Positions 56,801 to 64,000 of a DNA stretch of 64,000 nt are shown piece after piece. The notes under the pieces were generated by a model, which saw only the letters and a list, made by a program, of their open reading frames with translations, was not told where the DNA came from and did not search any database. Made by a program: the position numbers and the translations under genes. This DNA comes from Hathewaya histolytica (GTDB lineage: Bacteria > Bacillota > Clostridia > Clostridiales > Clostridiaceae): positions 2,480,001-2,544,000 of the forward strand of contig NZ_LR590481.1 of NCBI RefSeq assembly GCF_901482605.1, in the 5' to 3' direction. Positions within the stretch are counted from its first letter, which is position 1; the number at the start of each line of letters is the position of its first letter.

Positions 56801-57634
56801 TTAAATCACCCTTTTAGTATGTATATTTGTTGTTCTAATCTTAAGATATCCAATAATACAACATATAAGAATTAGCATATTTAAGAACATTATTGAATAA
56901 TTCACTGTGAATTTTGCTATAATTGAATTTACCTCTCTACCAATTCCATAAGCATAATATGGTACATGAAGGGATAAGCATCCCTGAGCTAGTGGTGATA
57001 ATAATCTATTATTACTATTATTAAATATAGCATTATGCCCTTGAATTATGAGTATGAATAAGCCTATAAAACTATAAATAGACTTATTAAAGAATAATGC
57101 TATAACTACAGTAAAAATACCTAGAAACTCTAATTCTAAAGTTAATAATACATATTGAGTCATAAAAAGTCCTACCATACTTCCTCCAGATTCCATAACA
57201 GCTCTTACAACATAATAATAGTTATCATTTTGAATTGGCATTTGATATATAAAACTTATAAATATTAAAATAAATATACAAAGTAAATAAAATAGATTTG
57301 AGGTTAAAAATATAATTATTACCTTAGATAAAAAATACTTTAATCTATTAGGTGACCTGGTTAAAATAAAATTTATGTATCCTTCTGCATAATCCTTACT
57401 TACTATATCTGACACCAAATAACAATAGCATGTTGGTATCACTAAAAGATTAAGAAAAGGGTAAGACAATGAACTAAATAAGTAATCCCATAAACCTATC
57501 TTTTCACCTGGTTTCAAAAATTCTTCTGGGCCAATATATTTTAAAACTAAAAATGCTAAAAATAAAACTATAGAAACATATATCCATCTTTTCCATGTTG
57601 TTTTAAAGTATGTATTAATAGAATATATAATCAC
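56801..57634 (-). CDS. ABC-2-type permease, first subunit
   Basis: A 277-residue membrane protein with six predicted helices and a large loop after the first (about 33-50). YAEGYINFILTRSPNRLKYFLSK resembles the coupling-helix region of ABC-2 permeases that contacts the ATPase. GTG start with AGGAAGG upstream. It follows the ATPase gene by 20 bases. Clusters with one ATPase and two or three such permeases often export or resist membrane-active peptides, but nothing in this cluster identifies the substrate. Confidence 0.8.
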   Translation of the reverse strand: MIIYSINTYFKTTWKRWIYVSIVLFLAFLVLKYIGPEEFLKPGEKIGLWDYLFSSLSYPFLNLLVIPTCYCYLVSDIVSKDYAEGYINFILTRSPNRLKYFLSKVIIIFLTSNLFYLLCIFILIFISFIYQMPIQNDNYYYVVRAVMESGGSMVGLFMTQYVLLTLELEFLGIFTVVIALFFNKSIYSFIGLFILIIQGHNAIFNNSNNRLLSPLAQGCLSLHVPYYAYGIGREVNSIIAKFTVNYSIMFLNMLILICCIIGYLKIRTTNIHTKRVI

Positions 57635-57654
57635 TACTCATTCACACCTTCCTA

Positions 57655-58308
57655 TTACGACTTTAAAATAGTTAAAGTGGATTTTTCGATTTTATAAACT
57701 TTATCACATAACATATCAATTTCCTCTTTTCTATGAGATACAATTATAAAGCTTGTACCCTTGTTTGAAAGTTCTTTCACAATTTCAGAAAAAGTTTCAA
57801 CACCTGTAGTATCTAAAGCATTTGTAGGTTCATCAAAGAGTATTAGCTCTGGATTTTCCATAATAGCCTGTGCTATACCAAGTCTTTGTCTCATTCCCAA
57901 AGAATATTTACTTACTGGTATCTTACTTTCAGGGTTTAATCCGACCCTTCTAATAACATTTCTTATATCTTTTTCGCTAATAACATCCTTAATTAAAGCT
58001 AGCATGGATAGGTTTTTAAGTCCAGAAAATTGTGGTAAAAACTTCGGAGTTTCTATTAATGCTCCTACATTAACTGGTAAATCCCCTAAGATACCGGGAG
58101 TAACCTTTTTCTCTCCTACAATAACTTCACCCTCATTAGCATAATTAAGACCTAACATTATCCTAAGTAATGTAGTTTTTCCACTTCCATTTTTCCCGAC
58201 TATACCAATTACTTCTCCCCTATTAATTTCTAAATTAACATCTTTTAAAATAATTTCATCATGAAACTTTTTACCTACATTGCTAAGACTTAAGATTTTA
58301 TTTGTCAT
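57655..58308 (-). CDS. ABC transporter ATP-binding subunit
   Basis: A 217-residue ATPase with Walker A GIVGKNGSGKTTLL (about 35-48), Q-loop region near VGALIETPKFLP, signature YSLGMRQRLGIAQAI, Walker B LILFDEPTNALD and switch His in IIVSHRKEEI. It is a short, stand-alone ABC of the bacitracin/lantibiotic exporter type. ATG. First gene of the unit with the three permeases. No kinase/regulator pair or peptide biosynthesis gene is adjacent to hint at the substrate. Confidence 0.92.
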   Translation of the reverse strand: MTNKILSLSNVGKKFHDEIILKDVNLEINRGEVIGIVGKNGSGKTTLLRIMLGLNYANEGEVIVGEKKVTPGILGDLPVNVGALIETPKFLPQFSGLKNLSMLALIKDVISEKDIRNVIRRVGLNPESKIPVSKYSLGMRQRLGIAQAIMENPELILFDEPTNALDTTGVETFSEIVKELSNKGTSFIIVSHRKEEIDMLCDKVYKIEKSTLTILKS

Positions 58309-58480
58309 GTAATTATCCCCTTATCTAAATAAAATTAAATAATATACCATTTAAGTTTAATTGTAAAATTACATATTTAATTAACCTGTAATATATACAT
58401 TTAAAATTTAAACTTTAAAAAAGCTTCTTATTAACTAAAATAAAAATTGATTTTCTTAAAAGAATTAATAATAATAATTT

Positions 58481-59332
58481 TTATTTGAAATCATAAAATT
58501 CATCTAGTGTAAGATTGTTTTCCGTTAAATATTTTGCTAGTTCTGCTCCAACATACCTAATATGCCAAGGTTCAAAAGAGTAACCTGTTATATGCTCCTT
58601 TCCCTTTGGATATCTTATTATAAAGCCATATTTAGAACAATTTTTTGAAAGCCAAATTCCTTCTTTAGTATCTGCAAAATTTTCATTCAAATCGTAATTT
58701 AAACTTCTAATACCGAGGTCTATAGAAAGTCCGGTTTGATGCTCGCTTTGTCCTGGTCTAGCCGAGTATACATCAGCATGTTCTTCTCCTTTAGTTTTAC
58801 TTATATATAAATATGTAGTTTCTTGGGTATTATAAGACCTATAGGCTGACACACCTTTAAAATAAATCCCTTCTTCTTCAGCATCCCCAACTAGCTTTTC
58901 TACAGCCTTAGCAGCATCCTTAACCATCATATTTTCCTTTGAAAAATTAATTCTACAGAATGGTATTTTAACGGGTAAAAGTCCTTCAGGTTCATACCAA
59001 CATGTCAAACTTCTTTTTTTACTAACAAATATTCCTATATCCCCTAAATTCTTAACGTAAGTAACCCTATTTTCTGTATATGTAGTATCATCTATTTTAT
59101 ATTTTTCCCTAAGATAAGTTTCCATAGTATTTTTAGTATTTTTTTCAAAATCACTATTAGTATCAACTGAAGCTGAATTTGAAGATTTCACCTCTTCGGA
59201 AGTTTCTTGTTTTTTAAAGATATATATATTGTCTAAATTTTTACTTATAATCAAGCAACTAGATAAAATAAATAAAAATAATAAAATATATTTTTTATTT
59301 TTTTTATTTATTTTATTATATTTATTACTCAT
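58481..59332 (-). CDS. VanY-type D-Ala-D-Ala carboxypeptidase (M15B)
   Basis: A 283-residue zinc peptidase that trims the terminal D-Ala of peptidoglycan stems. One N-terminal transmembrane anchor (about 13-30) and a polar Ser/Thr linker lead to the VanY domain: GVSAYRSYNTQ, the zinc motif SEHQTGLSIDLG (about 196-207), and FEPWHIRYVG with the third ligand. Despite the VanY name it need not confer vancomycin resistance; no van cluster is present. ATG with AGGAG. The upstream 59333-59619 gap has no convincing gene. Confidence 0.92.
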   Translation of the reverse strand: MSNKYNKINKKNKKYILLFLFILSSCLIISKNLDNIYIFKKQETSEEVKSSNSASVDTNSDFEKNTKNTMETYLREKYKIDDTTYTENRVTYVKNLGDIGIFVSKKRSLTCWYEPEGLLPVKIPFCRINFSKENMMVKDAAKAVEKLVGDAEEEGIYFKGVSAYRSYNTQETTYLYISKTKGEEHADVYSARPGQSEHQTGLSIDLGIRSLNYDLNENFADTKEGIWLSKNCSKYGFIIRYPKGKEHITGYSFEPWHIRYVGAELAKYLTENNLTLDEFYDFK

Positions 59333-59619
59333 TTTATATTCTTCTCCTATGATTAAATGATAAATTTACTCCTTAACTATAACTTACAAAACTCCATAAC
59401 ATAACTATCTATAATAAAAACTGCCTTCAAGCAGATTAAATTAAAGGTATCTGTAACATCAACCACCTTCATATTACTACAAATGAAATAATGTATCAAT
59501 AATAGAAAATAGTATATTTTATTACAATTATGCTCATATTTTATTACAATATAACATATGTGTACTTATTCTATAATTAATACATTAAATTTAAACTTTA
59601 GTACATCATTTCTATTAAA
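59333..59619. other. Intergenic region without a clear gene
   Basis: AT-rich spacer upstream of the VanY-type gene. It contains an open frame of 31 codons on the minus strand (59377-59472) without a ribosome binding site, and a weak 4-bp hairpin before a T run near 59428. Nothing else was seen. Confidence 0.5.
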
Positions 59620-59662
59620 TAAAAAACTGCCCTAAAACAATTTTCAATCATTTTAAGACAGT
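59620..59662 (-). terminator. Terminator of the 178-residue gene
   Basis: A 12-bp stem (59626-59637 with 59651-59662, two G-U on the minus strand) precedes TTTTTTATTT, 14 bases past the stop codon at 59676. Confidence 0.75.
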
Positions 59663-59675
59663 CTCATTTATTCTC

Positions 59676-60212
59676 CTATTTACTTAAAAGTTTTCTTAAT
59701 TTCTCTTCTATATATTCATTTATCTCTTTATCTTTAACTAAAACTTTATCATCTACTAAACTTGGTTTAACCATAAAGAAATTTATCAATAATCTATTAT
59801 CTTTTATAATATATTCATCCATATGCATTGGTGAGAATATAACTTCTAATTCCTCATATCTATCAGCACCTTCTGCATCTTGTAATTTATCTACTAAACA
59901 ATCTAAATTTAGTTGCTTTACAGGTTGAATCATAGCTTTCATATATTCCATGTCTTCCATTATCCACATGTTATAATTCCAGAATCTTTTTTCTTTCTTA
60001 TTTCCTGTCAAAGGTTCTCTATTTTTTATAGCACTTAAAGTTCTTCTAACTGATTCTGCATCAAATTCTTCATCATATATACATGTCATAGCTGGCATAT
60101 TTCCAACATCATGAAAAAATTGTTCTGAAACATTTTCCTTTTCGCTAGCTGCTTGCCAAAAATAATTCATGGCTTCTATTGCATCTAAATTCTTCTTTAT
60201 AGTTTTTAACAT
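59676..60212 (-). CDS. Conserved hypothetical protein, 178 residues
   Basis: A soluble, helix-rich acidic protein. The segment FDAESVRRTLSAIKNREPLTG and the aromatic RFWNYNMWIMEDMEYMKAM look conserved, and FSPMHMDEYIIKDNRLLINFF fits a C-terminal strand pair. I believe it belongs to a family named after a Treponema protein (TDE2712 family), but I recall this with limited certainty and no function is attached. ATG with AGGGGGAAG. Monocistronic. Confidence 0.72.
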   Translation of the reverse strand: MLKTIKKNLDAIEAMNYFWQAASEKENVSEQFFHDVGNMPAMTCIYDEEFDAESVRRTLSAIKNREPLTGNKKEKRFWNYNMWIMEDMEYMKAMIQPVKQLNLDCLVDKLQDAEGADRYEELEVIFSPMHMDEYIIKDNRLLINFFMVKPSLVDDKVLVKDKEINEYIEEKLRKLLSK

Positions 60213-60309
60213 TTGTTACTTCCCCCTTTTTTGTACTGTATAACTTTCCCATAAGTATATCATTACATAGAAATTATATACCCTATATGTATATTATTCA
60301 ACATTGCAC

Positions 60310-60591
60310 CTATAATATCTCCGTTTCTATATCAATTATCTCCGCCTCTGTATTGCCTTCTATATAATCTAAAACTTTATTTACCATACTTTCAACTAGC
60401 TTTTTATTAGAACTTACACACGCAAATCCAATGACCAAAGAATTATGTAAATCTTGATTCTCCACCTCAGCAATAGAAATATTAAATTTATTTTTTGTTT
60501 TATCCACTATACTTCGCACTATCATTCTTTTTTCTTTCAAAGAATGGCACCAATTTGCTCTCATATAAACTTTTGCACTTCCTATAAACAA
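60310..60591 (-). CDS. YlxP-like DUF503 protein
   Basis: A 93-residue alpha/beta protein of the DUF503/YlxP family: FIGSAKVYMRANWCHSLKEKR, IVRSIVDKTKNKFNISIAEVE, then LVIGFACVSSNKKLVESMVN. In many Firmicutes ylxP lies near rbfA, but not here. A role in ribosome maturation or RNA binding is suspected, not shown. I start at TTG 60591, 8 bases after AAAGGAG; the GTG at 60600 lies on that site. Confidence 0.85.
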   Translation of the reverse strand: MFIGSAKVYMRANWCHSLKEKRMIVRSIVDKTKNKFNISIAEVENQDLHNSLVIGFACVSSNKKLVESMVNKVLDYIEGNTEAEIIDIETEIL

Positions 60592-60644
60592 TAAAATCAC
60601 TCCTTTATTTAATAACTTTTACAAAATCATTATTAAATATAAAA

Positions 60645-60729
60645 ATAGCACTAAATATATAGAAATCAGTAAACTAATGAATATTATTTTATTCACTATT
60701 CTTTACCCATTAAAATACCTTAGTGCTAT
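60645..60729 (-). terminator. Possible long-loop terminator after the parvulin gene
   Basis: ATAGCACTAA arms (60645-60654 and 60720-60729) are perfectly complementary across 65 bases; the 3' arm runs into TTTTTATATTT on the minus strand. The unusually long loop contains a smaller AT-rich hairpin. Confidence 0.45.
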
Positions 60730-60748
60730 ACTGTAACTCTTAATTTTA

Positions 60749-61495
60749 TTATTTTACTATTTCAACATTAAACTTTTCTCTTAATTGCTTTGCTTTATCC
60801 ATATACTTTTCTTGTTGTTTCATACCTAATACTGCATTGTATACTTGAGATTTAACTTCTTCAAATGGAGCAACACCTGCTGGAGTCTTTTCTGTTAATT
60901 TTATTATGTGGTATCCAAATTGTGTTTTAACTGCTTCACTTATATCTCCAATTTCCATCTTAAATGCAGCCTCTTCAAATTCTGGAACCATTCTTCCTTT
61001 AGCAAATGCTCCTAAATCTCCACCAACACTGCTTGATGGACATTTTGAATTTTCCTTTGCAGCATCTTCAAAAGATTTACCTTCTTTTATATCTTTTAAT
61101 ATTTCATTAGCCTTTTCTTCTGTATCAACTAGAATATGACTAGCTCTAACTTCTTCTGGTTTACTATAACTTTCTTTATGTGAATTATAAAATTCTTCCG
61201 CTTCTTCCTCAATAACCTTAGCTTCAGCTAGTACTTTTCTTAAGGCATATTGTTTTAAAGTATTCTTTTTAATTCTCTCTACTTCATTCTTAAACTCTTC
61301 TTCTTCTGCAAAATTCTTATCTAAAGCTTCGGCATAGAATAATTCTTGGTTTATTAATTCTTCTAATAATCTTTCTTTACCTTCTGGTGAGTAAAATTGC
61401 ATAGCCACTTGAGGATCTAAACTTGACATTAAAGCATTTAAATTCTCTTCTGTAATTTCTATTCCATTAACTTTTGCTAAAACGTTATTATCCAT
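60749..61495 (-). CDS. Cytoplasmic parvulin-type peptidyl-prolyl isomerase
   Basis: A 248-residue protein without signal peptide or lipobox, unlike the PrsA-like lipoprotein at 21748. The N-terminal helical part (1-110) resembles the SurA/PrsA chaperone region (AKVNGIEITEENLNALM). The parvulin domain spans about 115-215 (RASHILVDTEEKANEILKDI, CPSSSVGGDLGAFAKGRMVPEFEEAAF, TQFGYHIIKLTEKTPAG). ATG with AAAGGAG. Likely a general folding factor; no partner gene is adjacent. Confidence 0.92.
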   Translation of the reverse strand: MDNNVLAKVNGIEITEENLNALMSSLDPQVAMQFYSPEGKERLLEELINQELFYAEALDKNFAEEEEFKNEVERIKKNTLKQYALRKVLAEAKVIEEEAEEFYNSHKESYSKPEEVRASHILVDTEEKANEILKDIKEGKSFEDAAKENSKCPSSSVGGDLGAFAKGRMVPEFEEAAFKMEIGDISEAVKTQFGYHIIKLTEKTPAGVAPFEEVKSQVYNAVLGMKQQEKYMDKAKQLREKFNVEIVK

Positions 61496-61569
61496 AATTA
61501 TTCTCCTTTTATATAAATATTTATACTATTCTATAATAGCAAATAATCTTTTATATGTCTAATTTATGC

Positions 61570-61601
61570 AAAAAAAAGATTCAGGTACATAGCCTGAATC
61601 T
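61570..61601 (-). terminator. Terminator of the PTS-like permease gene
   Basis: Stem AGATTCAGG/CCTGAATCT with a 7-base loop and eight T on the minus strand, 16 bases past the stop codon. Confidence 0.88.
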
Positions 61602-61616
61602 CTTTAACTATCAATT

Positions 61617-62648
61617 CTAGACAATTTCTTGACTAGGTTTTTTAGTTATATTTTCTTTTTTTGTAAATGATTTAAATACTGTGCTTCCAATAAATCCAGC
61701 AATAGAACCACCTATAGCACCTAGAATTACTGCCATTATTACATTTTTAGGTTCGTTAAATCCAAATGGAGCTAATAGTCCTGGTATTGGTGATGCTGTA
61801 CCTGGTGCATTATTTATAATTTTAAAATACGCTGCTGCAAGTCCTGCAAGTCCTCCTCCAAAGAAGTTTGAACAATATATCGGAATTGCATTAGTTGTTA
61901 CAATGTCTGCTTGAGTCAAAGGTTCTAACATTACAGCTATAACATTACTCCTATTTCCAAGTTTCAATCTATGAAATACTATTCCATTTGTAAAAGATCC
62001 TCCTACACAAGCTATGGCAGCAATACCCATTGCAAGTCCCTTTAATCCTAGCATCGCTGTTAAAGCCATAGAACTTAAAGGAGAAGTACATATCATTTTC
62101 ATTATTCCACCTAGTAAAAATCCCATAACAAGTGGTGATTGATCTGCTGCTACAGATATCATTTCACCAATATTTATTAAAGTAGCATTTACTATAGGAT
62201 CCATAGCAAAAGCTATCCCTCTTGCTAATGGTGCTAGAATTAATGCTCCCAAAATAACATCTAATCCTTCTGGCAATTTCTTTTCTAATATTGGAGCTAT
62301 AAACCCAACTATATATCCTGCAATGAATCCTGGTAATATTCCATATCCACCTACAGCAACACCTGCTGCAACTGCATATATTGGACTAGCACCCATATTA
62401 ATAGAAACTAGGATAACCGCTGCTACTCCTCCAAGGCTTCCAGATGTAGCTCCAACTTTACCTAGAAAATCAATATGAAGTAAGTTTCCACTAATATACT
62501 TATGAATGGCCTCTATTAAGAAAGTTGCTACTGCTGCATCTGCAAGGCCAGACATAGCTTTTTGTCCTTTAGGCATCTTTAAACTGAATATAGAAAATAA
62601 AACAAGTGTAAAGACTAATAAACCTATACCTTTTATTATGGCAAACAT
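61617..62648 (-). CDS. PTS EIIC-like membrane permease
   Basis: A 343-residue membrane protein with about nine helices and glycine-rich loops (GGVAAVILVSINMGASPIYAV, PGTASPIPGLLAPFGFNEPKNV). It resembles the stand-alone PTS_EIIC_2 family. No EIIA, EIIB, HPr or sugar-metabolism gene lies nearby, so PTS-coupled transport is not demonstrated. ATG with GGGGGG. Monocistronic: it ends at a strong terminator and is divergent from the candidate RNA at 62790-62947. Confidence 0.8.
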   Translation of the reverse strand: MFAIIKGIGLLVFTLVLFSIFSLKMPKGQKAMSGLADAAVATFLIEAIHKYISGNLLHIDFLGKVGATSGSLGGVAAVILVSINMGASPIYAVAAGVAVGGYGILPGFIAGYIVGFIAPILEKKLPEGLDVILGALILAPLARGIAFAMDPIVNATLINIGEMISVAADQSPLVMGFLLGGIMKMICTSPLSSMALTAMLGLKGLAMGIAAIACVGGSFTNGIVFHRLKLGNRSNVIAVMLEPLTQADIVTTNAIPIYCSNFFGGGLAGLAAAYFKIINNAPGTASPIPGLLAPFGFNEPKNVIMAVILGAIGGSIAGFIGSTVFKSFTKKENITKKPSQEIV

Positions 62649-62778
62649 ATTATTCCCCCCAGTTTATTTATCTCCTTATTGCTCTAGGACTCCCTATTTG
62701 TGACAGAATTAACAGTTACTTATTTAAATTTTCAAACAATTTAATTTATAATTATTTTACTTATCTCTATTAATATGC

Positions 62779-62784
62779 TATACT
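62779..62784 (+). promoter_or_regulatory. Candidate -10 for the structured RNA
   Basis: TATACT (62779-62784) with a partial -35, TTACTT, 16 bp upstream (62757-62762). It would start transcription near 62791, just before the folded region. Confidence 0.4.
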
Positions 62785-62789
62785 GTATA

Positions 62790-62947
62790 TGGCAAAATTT
62801 AAGTGAAATCTATTAGACATGTTGGCGCATGCCTAATTAAGCTCTTTGAGAGATATAGTCTTAAGGAGTTACCTAAATACATTGAAGATTTTACTTATAG
62901 ATATTTTTTATAAAAAAATTGTGATTAATCAGTAATCACAATTTTTT
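62790..62947 (+). ncRNA. Candidate structured RNA with terminator
   Basis: An 11-bp closing helix (62801-62811 with 62886-62896) encloses a 9-bp hairpin (62812-62821 with 62828-62837, one mismatch) and a composite hairpin (62838-62863, CTCT/AGAG inside TAAG/CTTA). A 15-bp terminator stem (62913-62927 with 62933-62947) with a T run follows. A -10 box is correctly placed upstream. No plus-strand gene follows, so it would be a stand-alone sRNA. It does not match any riboswitch class I can recall. A minus-strand fold cannot be excluded. Confidence 0.5.
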
Positions 62948-62963
62948 AAATTAAATAAAGTAT

Positions 62964-63004
62964 AAAACTTGCACTTCACTAAGTTACGTAAAGTTACAAG
63001 TTTT
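62964..63004 (-). terminator. Possible terminator of the response regulator gene
   Basis: AAAACTTG/CAAGTTTT arms (62964-62971 and 62997-63004) with partial inner pairing lie 40 bases past the stop codon at 63045. Confidence 0.5.
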
Positions 63005-63044
63005 CTTTAAAAATTATTAGAAAATTTTTATTCTTCTCAAATTA

Positions 63045-63887
63045 CTACTTTTCACAATAGAATACTAGACCATTCATAAATTTTTTAATGCTTATTTTAC
63101 CTCTTATTTTACTCTTTCCTCTTATATAGTCCATTTCTTTTTTTACTTGTTGAAAATTATAAAGTCCATTGGAGTATTCTATAAATATTTCATTCATATA
63201 ATCCTCTATTCCCAAATTAGCTAAGTTTATCATACCTACATTAGCTGTCCTTCTAATTCTTTGTTCCATAGATTTTGGATTTTCAGAAAATATAGCACAT
63301 AACTCTTTCATAGTATAATCAGACATACTTTTCTTATTTACTATTAGAAAATCAATTATGTTTATAATATCTTCACTTCCTATTTCACCCATTATACCTA
63401 TTCTCTGCATTAAAAACTTTAGTTTTTTAATATGTTCTTTAGTATTAGTTATTTCTTTAACTTGAATGTTGTCTTGACTTTTTTCAAAAATATTCTGAAT
63501 CTTGTTTAGTGTCCTATTCATTGTAATAGATTCAATTGATTTATTTAAAACTCTTTCTACTTCTATAGCATTAACTGGCTTATTTATGTAAAATTCCACT
63601 CCGCTTTCGTAGGCCTTAGCTATCATGTCTTTATCAGCAACTTGAGATAACATAATAAAATGAATAGAAGGTAATGTTTTCTTTATTTCTAATACTAAAG
63701 AAATCCCATCCTTTTCAGGCATTAACAAATCTACTAAAACTATATCTGGTTTTAAAATGGATATTTCTCTAAATCCATCATTACCATTTAAACTATGTCC
63801 TACTACCTCGCCTATATTATGATCCTCAATAATCATCTTTAAAATTTTTATTACATTAATATCATCTTCAACTATGAATATCTTCAT
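63045..63887 (-). CDS. Response regulator, GlnL/YcbB-like
   Basis: A 280-residue regulator. The receiver domain (1-118) starts MKIFIVEDD and has phospho-acceptor Asp in IVLVDLLMPEKDG, Ser in IMLSQ and Lys in YINKPV. The C-terminal half (about 160-275, KSMSDYTMKELCAIFSENPKSMEQRIRR) resembles the YcbB DNA-binding domain of Bacillus GlnL, the regulator of a glutamine uptake operon. I start at ATG 63887, 6 bases after GAGG; it overlaps the upstream kinase gene by 20 bases. The glutamine role is inferred from family only. Confidence 0.85.
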   Translation of the reverse strand: MKIFIVEDDINVIKILKMIIEDHNIGEVVGHSLNGNDGFREISILKPDIVLVDLLMPEKDGISLVLEIKKTLPSIHFIMLSQVADKDMIAKAYESGVEFYINKPVNAIEVERVLNKSIESITMNRTLNKIQNIFEKSQDNIQVKEITNTKEHIKKLKFLMQRIGIMGEIGSEDIINIIDFLIVNKKSMSDYTMKELCAIFSENPKSMEQRIRRTANVGMINLANLGIEDYMNEIFIEYSNGLYNFQQVKKEMDYIRGKSKIRGKISIKKFMNGLVFYCEK

Positions 63888-64000
63888 ATCTATCCTCAAG
63901 TTCCTCCCTATTTAAATAAATTGAAAACTCTGTCCCCTTATTTTTTTTAGATTTCACCTTAATTTCTCCACCTAAAATATCCTCAACTATTTCTTTAACT
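63868..64000 (-). CDS. Histidine kinase, C-terminal fragment (cut by window end)
   Basis: The last 43 codons of a gene continuing beyond the right edge. The translation VKEIVEDILGGEIKVKSKKN followed by KGTEFSIYL is the final part of a HATPase domain (the G-x-x-F box), then a charged tail. Its stop overlaps the start of the response regulator gene by 20 bases, so the two form a translationally coupled two-component pair. Confidence 0.85.
   Translation of the reverse strand, partial: VKEIVEDILGGEIKVKSKKNKGTEFSIYLNREELEDRYEDIHS

Noticed and set aside
58481-59332. Vancomycin resistance locus
   Set aside because: Only a VanY-type peptidase is present; no vanHAX, vanR/S or related genes, and such enzymes are common wall-trimming proteins.
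59377-59472. 31-codon minus-strand frame upstream of the VanY-type gene
   Set aside because: No ribosome binding site and no recognisable product; kept only as a note on the gap.
62799-62882. 27-codon minus-strand frame inside the candidate structured RNA
   Set aside because: No ribosome binding site and atypical codon use; the base-pairing explains the region better.

Overview
The window comes from a very AT-rich, anaerobic, endospore-forming Firmicute, most likely a Clostridium sensu stricto chromosome. Evidence: strong purine-rich ribosome binding sites before nearly every gene, frequent GTG/TTG starts, sporulation and germination genes (spoIIE, spoVT, spoVG, yabP/yabQ, cotJABC, sleC and a csp-like protease), and formate-tetrahydrofolate ligase. 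I do not assign a species.

Positions 250-34300 are one long block, nearly all on the minus strand, that mirrors the classic Bacillus purR-to-lysS segment. In transcription order it runs purR, spoVG, glmU, prs, [response regulator, histidine kinase, HtrA-like pseudoprotease], pth, mfd, prsA-like foldase, spoVT, spoVB-like flippase, yabN/mazG, hup, rqcP, yabP, yabQ, divIC, S1-domain gene, a tRNA array, spoIIE, tilS, hpt, ftsH, fhs, coaX, dusB, greA, lysS, glyS. It holds core functions (translation, nucleotide and wall precursors, division, transcription-coupled repair) mixed with sporulation genes. Hairpin terminators mark many boundaries. Readable promoters include a textbook sigma-H promoter at spoVG and a 21-bp-spaced, Spo0A-type promoter at spoIIE.

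Positions 34600-45000 are a mixed-strand stretch: murC, a small membrane protein, tRNA-Pro, a HAD phosphatase, a ComB-like phosphatase, two radical SAM proteins, a lipoprotein, a YkvI-like transporter, a PAP2 phosphatase and an H-NOX chemoreceptor that keeps the residues used for O2 binding.

Positions 45100-51300 are a spore module: cotJABC on plus, converging on the cortex-lytic enzyme sleC and a double-domain subtilase resembling the Csp germination proteases. A germinant signal would activate Csp, which would cut pro-SleC, which would degrade cortex.

Positions 51400-64000 hold an HTH/S24-like regulator, a DUF3783-like protein, a cyclophilin, a newly read 59-residue membrane protein, glutamate racemase, an ABC exporter with three permeases, a VanY-type carboxypeptidase, a YlxP-like protein, a parvulin, an orphan PTS EIIC-like permease, a candidate structured RNA with its own terminator, and a GlnL-like response regulator after a histidine kinase cut by the window end.

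The best candidates for something new are the structured RNA near 62790-62947, the catalytically dead HtrA-like protein co-transcribed with a two-component system, the double Csp protease with both triads present, the cysteine tail on SpoVG, and the tandemly duplicated initiator-tRNA array with a decayed tRNA-Leu. I saw no CRISPR array, prophage, insertion sequence or rRNA operon.
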